From positions 3,256,361 to 3,320,360 of the forward strand of contig NZ_AP018042.1 of assembly GCF_002356295.1 (NCBI RefSeq): a DNA stretch of 64,000 bases. Direction: 5' to 3'. Numbering within the stretch: the first letter of the stretch is position 1; each line of letters opens with the position of its first letter. A program made the translations under genes and the position numbers. Under the pieces are notes generated by a model. That model worked only from the letters and a program-made list of their open reading frames with translations. It was not told where the DNA came from and made no database searches. The DNA comes from Labilibaculum antarcticum. Its GTDB lineage: Bacteria; Bacteroidota; Bacteroidia; Bacteroidales; Marinifilaceae. This document shows, piece by piece, positions 33,419 to 41,511 of this stretch.

Positions 33419-33638
33419 ATAAGCAGGGGGTTCCCTTTCAGGGCGGGCTTTTCGTTCCAACTCCTCGCTCCAGTTCCTGTCTTTGGTTAATCATCCGGTA
33501 TTTTGTTTCTAAATTCCAATTTCACCTATTCACCAACTTTAGCATCGCTGTGGGGTTTCCTCTTCAATCCCTAACCCAATTCCCCGCATGGCAAACAAAC
33601 CAAACACTCTTTACGGGTAATTCAATTTAATATCAAAA

Positions 33639-33738
33639 GCCTGCTTAAAATTCAAGCCACCCATGTCAGGGTATGACTTGATTCCAAATCTAAAAGAACT
33701 ATTTTGTAAGATGAGTTTTGATGTTAACTTGGCACAAT
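33639..33738 (+). repeat. Interspersed repeat S, copy 2
   Basis: It contains GCCTGCTTAAAATTCAAGCC and CATGTCAGGGTATGACTTGA, then TAAAAGAACTATTTTGTAAG. With copy 3 (34311) it brackets the HTH gene as direct repeats. The 220 bp before it (33419-33638) is non-coding; it contains CGGGCTTTTCGTTCCAACTC, a phrase resembling palindromic intergenic repeats of this phylum. Confidence 0.8.
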
Positions 33739-33749
33739 AACACCACCTA

Positions 33750-33912
33750 GGTATGTATTACTACCATATCACTATATTTTCCTACCAAATAACGGTATGT
33801 TACCACTATATTAGTGTATGTTTCCACCAAATAACTATATATCACTACTGTATTAGTGTATATTCCAACCAATAAACTGTGTGTTATCACCATATGATTG
33901 AAATATGTTCCC
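33750..33912 (+). repeat. Four iteron-like tandem repeats of about 42 bp
   Basis: Units begin at 33750, 33794, 33836 and 33878 (44, 42, 42 and about 35 bp). The shared core is TATGTTACCACTATATTAGT, then GTATGTTTCCACCAAATAAC, with drift. They lie 70-230 bp upstream of a small HTH gene. A 42-bp period is four helical turns, suiting cooperative binding on one DNA face, so these are probably operators or iterons for that protein. Confidence 0.72.
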
Positions 33913-33985
33913 TTAATGCAGGAATAAATTACTGTTTAAGATTAATAATTATTGCAAAATGTAAATTGTATCGCTACATTTAGAT

Positions 33986-34294
33986 ATGACTACGAATAAA
34001 ATGACCCCCATCAACGAGCTGATATTATCAGAAATGAAAAAGCAGGAAGTGAGCATATCTGCAATGGCTAAAAAGCTTGATTTAAGTGTAAATGCCACCT
34101 ATAATGCCTTAAAAAAGCCAAGCATTTATACCGATCGTCTGGCTGAGATTAGTGAAATACTTCAGGTGAATTTTTTTAAAATACTAGCCGGGCAGCTCAA
34201 TATTGAAAATCCAATCAATCCTCAACTCGAGAAGCTTACCACTGAAAACACAACTCTTAAAGAGGTAATTGGCCTTTTGGGTGGCAATAAATAA
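33986..34294 (+). CDS. Small HTH DNA-binding protein with coiled-coil tail
   Basis: The 102-residue protein has a lambda-repressor-like helix-turn-helix at about 20-60 (VSISAMAKKLDLSVNATYNA, then YTDRLAEISEILQVNFFKIL). A short helical C-terminus with a leucine-rich heptad (LEKLTTENTTLKEVIGLLGG) could make it dimerise. Four 42-bp repeats lie upstream, and S repeats flank the whole unit, so it behaves like a small autoregulated insertion. I know of no function. Confidence 0.72.
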   Translation: MTTNKMTPINELILSEMKKQEVSISAMAKKLDLSVNATYNALKKPSIYTDRLAEISEILQVNFFKILAGQLNIENPINPQLEKLTTENTTLKEVIGLLGGNK

Positions 34295-34310
34295 TCATCA
34301 ATTAAATATC

Positions 34311-34437
34311 GCCTGCTTAAAATCTTAAGCTGGTCATGCTCTGACTATAAACAAGCCGGCCATGTCAGGGTATGACTTGGTTCCGAATCTAAAAGCATTA
34401 TTTTATAAGATGAGTTTTGATATTAGTTTGGTGTAAA
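34311..34437 (+). repeat. Interspersed repeat S, copy 3 (longest)
   Basis: This is the longest copy and includes both the GCTCTGACTATAAACAAGCC part of copy 1 and the TAAAAGCATTATTTTATAAG part of copy 2. Copy 1 and copy 2 therefore look like partial versions of one roughly 125-bp element. Confidence 0.8.
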
Positions 34438-34465
34438 TCAGTAAGCAAAATGCTCGGTTTTAGTA

Positions 34466-34502
34466 ATCAAAAGAAAAGCTTGCCTCAAATGAAGCAAGCT
34501 TT
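34466..34502 (-). terminator. Terminator of the LVIVD lipoprotein gene
   Basis: AAAGCTTGC and GCAAGCTTT form a 9-bp stem around a 10-nt loop. On the minus strand it is followed by TTCTTTTG. It lies 23 bp beyond the stop codon of the minus-strand gene. Confidence 0.78.
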
Positions 34503-34524
34503 GTTGTTTATTAAAGTTAATGGT

Positions 34525-35805
34525 TTAATCTACTCTTGGAGCAATGGTAATATAACTAAGCAATTGAATATTATTAATATCCGAGTAATCGTATTGAAAC
34601 AAACCTTCCGTTCCGATAACAACCAGTACATTGGCCAAAGGAATCACATCATATGGAGTCATATCCGAGTAAACCTTCAATAAATTGGAACCGAGATTTA
34701 AAGGATCCGAGGCATCGTAAATCTTTAAGCCAGCAGTTCCATCGCAAACAAAAAGCAATTCATCATCAATACCCAAGCCATAAGGATTATCCATACTGTA
34801 CGATTTTAGTAATGTGGGAGTGGTGATGTCACTTAAATCGACAACATCCAGCTGACTGGTGTTTTGTCCGCAAAAATTTCCTGCACGAAGAGTAATGTAT
34901 GCCAAATTATTGTGCACCACTACTGGGTCGCAACTCATAAAATGAGAATATTGAGAAACTAATTGCGGTGCAAATGGATTCGTGATATCGAAAATATACA
35001 TTCCATCTCGAGCTCCTATAAACAGGTTCGATTCATAAACAAATAAGGTTTCCATTCCCCAACCAACATTTAATTGACCGTTTTTTGATATCTGATCAGG
35101 ATTGGATATATCAAACAATTTAAGTGATGAGTTAGAATCGAGTGTGTATAGAGTGTTGGTATTTATCATGAATTTGGCCATGGAACCAGCTTTTCCTGTT
35201 CCTCCAGCGGAGGCTTTAACACCCGTTGAGTTAGCTGAATCAAACATTACATCATAATAGTATGGATAATATTTAGGTTCCTCGTATTTCTCACTGATTC
35301 GTTTAACTTCCCAGCCAACGACCACACCTTTTTCAGGATCAATTTGTCCGTATGGGTAATTATTATCGGTTGGAGGTAGAGAAAATGGGAAAATATCAGC
35401 GAATCGTTTTTCTATTGCAATGGTATTGATATCGCTGATGTTTATTGCAATTAAATCGGTGTAAGAATCAGCATAAAGAATATCATCTTTTACCGCCATG
35501 TCGATGTTTCCGGGAATGGAGATGAATTTTGAGTTGATTGGTTTTGTTGGATCCGAATTATCGATAACATGGATTCCTTCGAATTTTTCATTTATTAAAA
35601 TGAGATCATTGTAGAAATATATTTTTCCGGGAACCAACATTTCTTTGGCACTTTCGGTCTTTACAGCATTTTTAAATTCCTCAGTGGACAGATATACTGG
35701 TTCATTTATGGTGTATTCATGTCTTATTTCATCTTCGCACGACCAAGTTCCTGCGCATAAAGAAATAAGGATGGATAGAAATGCCAGATTTTTAATTGTT
35801 TTCAT
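34525..35805 (-). CDS. LVIVD-repeat beta-propeller lipoprotein
   Basis: The protein is about 426 residues from the ATG at 35805; an in-frame ATG at 35856 would place 17 polar residues before the signal and is unlikely. The signal peptide ends in AGTWSC, with Cys23 lipidated. The body consists of repeats of the form ...IHVIDNSDPTKP, LKLFDISNPDQIS, MYIFDITNPFAPQLVSQYSH, LDVVDLSDITTPTLLKSYSM and LKIYDASDPLNLGS. This is the LVIVD pattern, which folds as a beta-propeller. Such proteins are surface or periplasmic and of unknown function. It is divergent from the outer-membrane protein gene at 35953. Confidence 0.88.
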   Translation of the reverse strand: MKTIKNLAFLSILISLCAGTWSCEDEIRHEYTINEPVYLSTEEFKNAVKTESAKEMLVPGKIYFYNDLILINEKFEGIHVIDNSDPTKPINSKFISIPGNIDMAVKDDILYADSYTDLIAINISDINTIAIEKRFADIFPFSLPPTDNNYPYGQIDPEKGVVVGWEVKRISEKYEEPKYYPYYYDVMFDSANSTGVKASAGGTGKAGSMAKFMINTNTLYTLDSNSSLKLFDISNPDQISKNGQLNVGWGMETLFVYESNLFIGARDGMYIFDITNPFAPQLVSQYSHFMSCDPVVVHNNLAYITLRAGNFCGQNTSQLDVVDLSDITTPTLLKSYSMDNPYGLGIDDELLFVCDGTAGLKIYDASDPLNLGSNLLKVYSDMTPYDVIPLANVLVVIGTEGLFQYDYSDINNIQLLSYITIAPRVD

Positions 35806-35868
35806 AAGTCTGATTTTAAAGCATGGTTTTATAGCTTGTTTTATTTCATGATGCATTTAAATAAAGAG

Positions 35869-35907
35869 GGTTGCGTATAAATATTTTAATTTTTATTCAA
35901 CGCAACC
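35869..35907. promoter_or_regulatory. Inverted repeat in divergent intergenic region
   Basis: GGTTGCGT (35869-35876) and ACGCAACC (35900-35907) form perfect 8-bp arms with a 23-bp AT-rich spacer. They lie between two divergent genes, so a shared operator is possible. Confidence 0.35.
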
Positions 35908-35952
35908 ATTCCATTGTTGAGTCATCAATAAGAAAAAATCAAATCCATAATT

Positions 35953-36726
35953 ATGAAGACTTTTACAGTATTAATTAAATCAATTGCCATATTAGCTCTG
36001 ATGATGTTCACTGTTACTTGCGCATTGGCCCAAAAAAAAGTTGATGTTGTTACTCTAAAAAATGGGAACGTTCTTAAAGGGAAAATTGTAAGACAAGTTC
36101 CCGGGAAATTTGTTGAGATTGAAACTAAGGATAAGAATTTTTGGCAGTTCGATATGGAAGATATTGCAGACATACGCTTTGAGGCTAAAAGACTGCCGAA
36201 AATAGCTAAGGATACTCTTCCCATAAAGAATGAGGGAATGTTTTATGAAGTTCGCATGGGGGCGCTAATTGGGAATAAGGATAATAAAAACAATGCGCCT
36301 TTTAGTATGTTGCTATCGGGAAGTTATTTGTTTGAGAATGGAGTGTCGTTTGGTATTGGCGGCGGCTATGAGGCTTATGATGTGGCACAAATGCCTTTGT
36401 TCGGAGAGATTAAATATTATACTACAATGAAAGGAATTAAATCCTTTTTGTTTTGTCAGTCAGGATACTCATTCGCACTTGAAGATAAGGATGATCAAAA
36501 CTATTATTTAAATGGGGCTAATGATATTGATTCAAAAGGGGGTTGGTTAATTAATCCTGGAGTAGGTTTTGTATTTGGAAATAGTGCGAATACTAATTTT
36601 ACTTTAAATATTGGCTACCGATTTCAAAAGATGGAGCAAAAATGGCACAACACATATACCGATGATACGGAATATTTAAGACATGAAATTAATCGTCTGT
36701 CAATTCATCTGGGGCTGATTTTCTAA
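35953..36726 (+). CDS. Outer-membrane beta-barrel protein
   Basis: The 257-residue protein has a cleavable signal peptide (ALMMFTVTCALAQ). A small N-terminal module, VVTLKNGNVLKGKIV then VEIETKDKNFWQFDMEDI, resembles a short SH3-like fold found before barrels in Bacteroidota. Alternating beta strands from about residue 85 (FYEVRMGALIGN, SYLFENGVSFGIGGGYE) continue to a terminal strand INRLSIHLGLIF that ends in Phe, as expected for BAM recognition. The function is unknown. It is followed by a strong terminator. Confidence 0.8.
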   Translation: MKTFTVLIKSIAILALMMFTVTCALAQKKVDVVTLKNGNVLKGKIVRQVPGKFVEIETKDKNFWQFDMEDIADIRFEAKRLPKIAKDTLPIKNEGMFYEVRMGALIGNKDNKNNAPFSMLLSGSYLFENGVSFGIGGGYEAYDVAQMPLFGEIKYYTTMKGIKSFLFCQSGYSFALEDKDDQNYYLNGANDIDSKGGWLINPGVGFVFGNSANTNFTLNIGYRFQKMEQKWHNTYTDDTEYLRHEINRLSIHLGLIF

Positions 36727-36777
36727 TAAAAGCAGTCTGTTTTTTAATTGTTTCGGAGATTATTCTTACTCTCAGAA

Positions 36778-36807
36778 AAAAATCAGGATTAGTCCTGATT
36801 TTTTTAT
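36778..36807 (+). terminator. Terminator of the 35953 gene
   Basis: AAATCAGGA, loop TTAG, TCCTGATTT and then TTTTT form a clear intrinsic terminator. Confidence 0.9.
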
Positions 36808-36896
36808 TTGGTTCTGTTTAGGGTAAAATCTTTCTCTATATAAGCTTCTCTTGTCCTCATTTTTGTAGAAATTGATAAAATTTAATCAGTTTCTTA

Positions 36897-36904
36897 TATC
36901 TTTG
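36897..36904 (+). promoter_or_regulatory. Promoter -7 element of ruvX
   Basis: TATCTTTG is a perfect TAnnTTTG, 28 bp before the TTG start. ATTG at 36871-36874 lies 22 bp upstream and may serve as a weak -33 box. Confidence 0.45.
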
Positions 36905-36932
36905 CAATTCAAAATTAGTTTAAATAAGAAAT

Positions 36933-37355
36933 TTGGCACGAATTATAGCGATCGATTACGGAAGAAAGCGAGTAGGACTTGCTGTCACCGACCCATTACA
37001 AATAATTGCCAATGGTTTAGATACTGTTGCGGCAAAAGATGTTTTAACCTATTTGGAAAAATATTTTGAAACGGAAAAGGTTGAATGCATTGTTGTTGGG
37101 TATCCAAAGCAAATGAATAATGAGGATAGTGAATCGGTAAAATATCTAAAGCCTTTTTTAGGGAAATTGAAAAAAAAGTTTTCCGATATGCCAATCGAAA
37201 TGGTAGATGAAAGGTTTACTTCGAAAATTGCTTTTCAAACCATGATCGATGGTGGATTGGGTAAGAAAGCAAGAAGAGATAAAGCAATGATCGATAAAGT
37301 GAGTGCTACTATTATATTACAATCGTATATGGAAACCAAAAGAAATCTATTTTAG
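36933..37355 (+). CDS. ruvX: RuvX/YqgF Holliday-junction resolvase-like protein
   Basis: The 140-residue RNase H-fold protein has the three acidic motifs of the family: RIIAIDYGRKRVGLAVTD, VECIVVGYPKQMN and VDERFTSKIA, with DKAMIDKVSATIILQSYM at the end. Its roles in this family are pre-16S rRNA 5' processing and possibly Holliday-junction cleavage. I accept the TTG start because A-R-I-I-A-I-D follows directly, as in homologues, and no ATG is near. It is cotranscribed with def, 36 bp downstream. Confidence 0.92.
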   Translation: MARIIAIDYGRKRVGLAVTDPLQIIANGLDTVAAKDVLTYLEKYFETEKVECIVVGYPKQMNNEDSESVKYLKPFLGKLKKKFSDMPIEMVDERFTSKIAFQTMIDGGLGKKARRDKAMIDKVSATIILQSYMETKRNLF

Positions 37356-37391
37356 GATTTGTTTGGATTTAGATAATTAGAGAGATAAATA

Positions 37392-37946
37392 ATGATTTTA
37401 CCCATTACCATTTACGGTCATCCGGTTTTAAGGAAGGTCGCTAAAGAGATTGATAAGGATTATCCTGAATTGCAGAAATTTATGGATGACATGTGGCAAA
37501 CCATGTATTTTGCCGATGGAGTTGGATTAGCTGCTCCGCAAGTAGGGCGATCAATAAGAATGTTTGTGCTCGACTGCTCTTCTTTTGCCGAAGATGAACC
37601 GGAATTGGAAGACTTCAAGAAAATGTTTATTAATGCGAAAATTACAGAACGCACTGGTGATGAATGGGCCATGTCTGAAGGATGTTTGAGTATTCCTGGT
37701 ATAAACGAGGATGTTACTCGTTCGGAAAGCATTAAAATAGAGTATTACGACGAGAATTGGGAGTTTCATCAGGAAGAGTATTCAGGTTTTGCAGCCCGGG
37801 TTATTCAACATGAATACGATCACTTAGACGGAATCTTGTTTACCGATCATTGTGCCCCTCTAAAAAAGAGATTGCTAAAAGGAAAGTTAACAGGTATCTC
37901 GAAAGGGCTTTTTAAAGCCAAATATCGATTTACTCTCGCAAAATAA
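37392..37946 (+). CDS. def: Peptide deformylase
   Basis: The 184-residue protein has the three deformylase motifs: GVGLAAPQVG (about 43-52), EGCLSIPG (about 97-104, Cys metal ligand), and QHEYDHLDG (about 139-147, two His ligands and the catalytic Glu). It removes the formyl group from nascent proteins. It lies 36 bp after ruvX. The length is typical of the Bacteroidota type. Confidence 0.97.
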   Translation: MILPITIYGHPVLRKVAKEIDKDYPELQKFMDDMWQTMYFADGVGLAAPQVGRSIRMFVLDCSSFAEDEPELEDFKKMFINAKITERTGDEWAMSEGCLSIPGINEDVTRSESIKIEYYDENWEFHQEEYSGFAARVIQHEYDHLDGILFTDHCAPLKKRLLKGKLTGISKGLFKAKYRFTLAK

Positions 37947-37956
37947 TTTCATAACC

Positions 37957-37980
37957 TTACCCTTTCGGTAGGGTTTTTTT
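37957..37980 (+). terminator. Terminator of ruvX-def
   Basis: ACCCT, loop TTCGGT, AGGGT and a run of seven T follow 10 bp after the def stop. Confidence 0.85.
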
Positions 37981-38119
37981 ATTGGAAATCGGTTTGTATA
38001 TATGTATGGGGAAATCCTGAAAGGCGGAGTTGCGTTACTGAATGTTTATAATTTAGTAAACAAATTTATAAAACCTTCGTACTAGCACGTGTTGACTGAT
38101 AAACTAACTTAAAGTTCTT

Positions 38120-39145
38120 ATGATGAAAAAATTATTACTACTACTTATTTTTCTTGTTCCATTTTTAGGCAAATCGCAGGATATCGAGCAATTCCTATTG
38201 GCAGGAACAGAAGATGCATCTAAATTGACTGAAAATTACGTGAGACCTGTTGCAAAAGGCTTTATGTACGGATTAAATAACGGTTGGTATTCAACTGCTC
38301 GAACACATAAGAAGTTAGGTTTTGACATTACTTTTGTTGCCAATCTAGCTAAAGTTCCAGGGAAAGATGAGATGTTTAAGTTTGTGGAAAGTGATTATTC
38401 CAACATTACTTTAGCAAATGGATCCAGTGATATTCAAACTTTAATGGGCGGTAATAATAACGCGACCTTACAAGCAAGCATAGATGCGGGCGGAGGAACA
38501 TATAATCTTGCAAATTTCAGTATTCCGGATGGTATTGGCAGTGATTTGCCTATGAATGCAGTTCCAACAGCAACATTGCAAGTAGGCGTTGGAATTCCTG
38601 TAATTGATGCTGATTTGAAATTGAGATACCTTCCTAAAGTCGGATCATCTGATTTAGAAGTTGGAATGTTTGGTATTGGAATTCAGAAAAGCTTAACGAA
38701 AATATTGAAAATTGATAAAACTCCGGTTGATGTTTCTGCATTAATCGCTTATACAAAATTGACCTCAGAGTATGATATTCAAGGGGATTCAGGTTTTGAC
38801 GGAAGCGGTCAGTTGATGGAATTTACAACGAATGCCTATACAATTCAGGCAATTGCTTCGGTTAATTTAAAACTGATTGAATTCTATGGTGCTGTTGGTT
38901 ACAATACAGCAAAAATGGATGTAGACATTAAGGGAACATACGAATTGGAATATACTGATGTTAATTCAGGTACAACTGTTGCTTCAGAAACCTTGGTTGA
39001 TCCTGTATCGGTTGATTTTAAGGCAAGTGGTGTAAGGGCTACCATAGGTACTCGTTTAAATATGGCGTTTTTCAAAATATTTGCCGATTATACAATTCAG
39101 GAGTACAATACAATAACTGCGGGAATCGCATTTAGTTTTAGATAA
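38120..39145 (+). CDS. DUF6588 family outer-membrane protein
   Basis: The 341-residue protein has a signal peptide (LLLLLIFLVPFLGKSQ). After it comes DIEQFLLAGTEDASKLTENYV then PVAKGFMYGLNNGWYSTART, an N-terminus diagnostic of DUF6588. The rest is rich in beta strands (LQVGVGIPVIDADLKLRYLP, VGMFGIGIQKSL) and ends in TAGIAFSFR, so an outer-membrane barrel is likely. No function is known. Confidence 0.86.
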   Translation: MMKKLLLLLIFLVPFLGKSQDIEQFLLAGTEDASKLTENYVRPVAKGFMYGLNNGWYSTARTHKKLGFDITFVANLAKVPGKDEMFKFVESDYSNITLANGSSDIQTLMGGNNNATLQASIDAGGGTYNLANFSIPDGIGSDLPMNAVPTATLQVGVGIPVIDADLKLRYLPKVGSSDLEVGMFGIGIQKSLTKILKIDKTPVDVSALIAYTKLTSEYDIQGDSGFDGSGQLMEFTTNAYTIQAIASVNLKLIEFYGAVGYNTAKMDVDIKGTYELEYTDVNSGTTVASETLVDPVSVDFKASGVRATIGTRLNMAFFKIFADYTIQEYNTITAGIAFSFR

Positions 39146-39185
39146 TTTTTTGAATGCATGACAGCATTCTGTGCATTAGATAGAT

Positions 39186-39222
39186 AAGCCCTTGTTCCTA
39201 GAACAGGGGCTTTTGCTTTTTA
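39186..39222 (+). terminator. Terminator of the DUF6588 gene
   Basis: AAGCCCTTGTTC, loop CTA, GAACAGGGGCTT and TTTGCTTTTT form a strong terminator. Confidence 0.92.
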
Positions 39223-39266
39223 AAAGAATTAGTGTTAAATTCAGTTTACCATAAATTGAATTATTA

Positions 39267-41342
39267 ATGAGTTTTAGAGAGCTGCTTCGTCAAAATCCTT
39301 TTCTTCGACTCCTACTTCCATTGGTAATAGGAGTTACTTTGTCAGATATTGTTCGTATTCCTCAAATTTTGAGTTGGCTTCTGGTTCTGTTTGGCGTTTT
39401 CGGAGTTCTTCTTTTTACCTTAATCGCAAAACTGCGTAAGTCCTATTCTCTTCGTACGTTATTTGGTGTTTTTGTATTTGCCATGTGTTTTGGATTTGGA
39501 ACTATCAGGTACAACGATATTCAGTCCCAAATGTATCTTCCCATTTCTAAATCTAAAATTATTTTAAAGGGTAAAGTGTTGGATACACCTATTGAGAAGG
39601 GGAATAGTTTTGCACTTGTGTTAGATGTTCAAAATGTAAAAGCTTTAGATAAATGGCAAAAAGTATCTGGTAAGGCAATCGTTTATCTTCAAAAGAATAG
39701 GAAAGCCAAGGAGCTCCGAATTGGCGATTTACTTGTGCTGAAGACTGAATTGCAAAGAGTGAAAAACGCAGGTAATCCACATGAATTTGATTACGCATCT
39801 TATCTGAAAACTCAACACATTTTGTATTCTGCCTACACCGACTCTTTATCATGGAAGCAAATAGGAAAGGGGGCTGATTTTTCAATTAGAGCATTGGCTT
39901 CGAAGTGGAGAGATCGTTTATTAGTGATCTATCGAAAAAATGGAATCCAGAATGAGAGTTTTGATATTTTGGCAGCTTTAACTCTGGGGTACAAAGCAGG
40001 AATGGATCCGGAAATTAAAAGAGCTTGGGCAGATGCTGGCGCAATGCACGTTTTGGCTGTTTCTGGCTTGCACGTTGGCATTATCTATATGATCATGAAT
40101 TATTTGCTTCGCTTTTTAGCTCGTTTTAAGTATGGACGCCATTCACGAGGTATTCTTCTTTTACTAACGCTCTGGACCTATGCTCTTTTAACTGGAATGT
40201 CTCCATCGGTAATGAGATCGGCAACAATGTTTAGTTTCATTGTCGTAGGGGAAATGCTCAAAAGAAATGGAAGTATTTATAATTCCTTGGCCATCTCGGC
40301 ATTTTTTCTTCTGTTAATTGATCCCTTTTTGCTGTTTACTATAGGTTTTCAGTTCTCTTATTTGGCGGTGGTAAGCATTGTCTTCTTTCAACCTCAGTTC
40401 GATAAACTTATTTATATTGGTAATCCAATCCTGAAAAAGTTATGGCAGCTTACAACAGTTTCCTTATCTGCACAAATAGGAACATTTCCATTGGCTGTTT
40501 ATTATTTTCATCAGTTCCCATCTTACTTTTTGCTTTCCGGATATGTCGTTATTATCATGGCCGGAATACTGATTTATCTGTCGGCACTATTGCTGATTTT
40601 GTCTCCAATAAATATTCTTTCTCAAGGTTTAGGTTGGTTGTTGCGGAATCTCGTTGAAGGAATGAATTATTTGATTGTGAAAATTCAAGGGCTGCCTGGT
40701 TCTGTTCTAAGGGAATTATCGCTGAGTCAATATCAATTAATTTTTACTTATTTTCTTCTTCTTTCATTGATTTCACTTATTTCTTTTACCCGTAAAAAGG
40801 CTCTTTTGGCAATGATCGTAATTTTAATTTGCTTTCAATTACCAAACACAATTCAGGCTTTTCAGATTCCTAAAAAAGAAATGCTGGTTTTTCATACTCG
40901 AGGGCATAGTATTGTAGGCTTTGTAGAAGGTGAAAAAGGATTGTTTTTAGTTGATGATAAAATCTTACCGAAAAATAGTGATCGAATAATTCAACCATTC
41001 GTTCTAAACGAAAATATAAATGAAATAAGCTGTGATACACTAAAAGCTATTGATGTTAAGGCGATAGGGGGAGAGGTTATAGCGATAATAGGAAAGAGTA
41101 ATTCTACTTTATCGGAAATGTTGAGAATTATCCAACCCGACTATATTATATTTCGTTCGTATGGTTTGAAATCCATAAAAATGATAGCAAAAGAATTTCC
41201 AAATAGTAAAATGATTATTGATGCTTCGATCTATCAGAGAGATCGAAAGAAATATCTTTTAATGGGAAATGAGTATGAATCGAATCTTTTTGATGTACAA
41301 GAGGATGGGGTTTGTATTTATACTTTGTCAACCGTAAATTAA
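39267..41342 (+). CDS. comEC: ComEC/Rec2-family DNA uptake channel
   Basis: The 691-residue polytopic membrane protein has two N-terminal membrane segments, a soluble OB-fold-like DUF4131 region (KGKVLDTPIEKGNSFALVLD), then the competence domain with GAMHVLAVSGLHVGIIYMIM at about 258. Many membrane spans follow. The C-terminal segment after residue 530 (LVFHTRGHSIVGFV) lacks the HxHxDH metallo-beta-lactamase motif. This is the usual state in Bacteroidota. ComEC carries single-stranded DNA across the inner membrane during transformation. It stands alone here. Confidence 0.92.
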   Translation: MSFRELLRQNPFLRLLLPLVIGVTLSDIVRIPQILSWLLVLFGVFGVLLFTLIAKLRKSYSLRTLFGVFVFAMCFGFGTIRYNDIQSQMYLPISKSKIILKGKVLDTPIEKGNSFALVLDVQNVKALDKWQKVSGKAIVYLQKNRKAKELRIGDLLVLKTELQRVKNAGNPHEFDYASYLKTQHILYSAYTDSLSWKQIGKGADFSIRALASKWRDRLLVIYRKNGIQNESFDILAALTLGYKAGMDPEIKRAWADAGAMHVLAVSGLHVGIIYMIMNYLLRFLARFKYGRHSRGILLLLTLWTYALLTGMSPSVMRSATMFSFIVVGEMLKRNGSIYNSLAISAFFLLLIDPFLLFTIGFQFSYLAVVSIVFFQPQFDKLIYIGNPILKKLWQLTTVSLSAQIGTFPLAVYYFHQFPSYFLLSGYVVIIMAGILIYLSALLLILSPINILSQGLGWLLRNLVEGMNYLIVKIQGLPGSVLRELSLSQYQLIFTYFLLLSLISLISFTRKKALLAMIVILICFQLPNTIQAFQIPKKEMLVFHTRGHSIVGFVEGEKGLFLVDDKILPKNSDRIIQPFVLNENINEISCDTLKAIDVKAIGGEVIAIIGKSNSTLSEMLRIIQPDYIIFRSYGLKSIKMIAKEFPNSKMIIDASIYQRDRKKYLLMGNEYESNLFDVQEDGVCIYTLSTVN

Positions 41343-41511
41343 GTTTCATCATCGAAAGAAAAGCTTTTAGATTCCCTCTTTGATTTTATAAACACTTTTG
41401 GTAATTTAGAGAGCTTGGCCAATTAATAATTTTTAACGAATAGCTTTAGATTTTGATTGTTTATGTGTTAATTTGCCGCTTCAAATTCCATTTATTTAAC
41501 GGAACAAAGTT

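Noticed and set aside
33412-33630. 72-residue open frame after the ppdK duplicate
   Set aside because: It has no protein-like features, starts inside the duplicated terminator region, and overlaps intergenic repeat phrases.
33750-33912. Regularly spaced repeats considered as a CRISPR array
   Set aside because: The 42-bp units are contiguous and degenerate along their whole length, with no constant repeat plus unique spacer pattern, and no cas genes are near.
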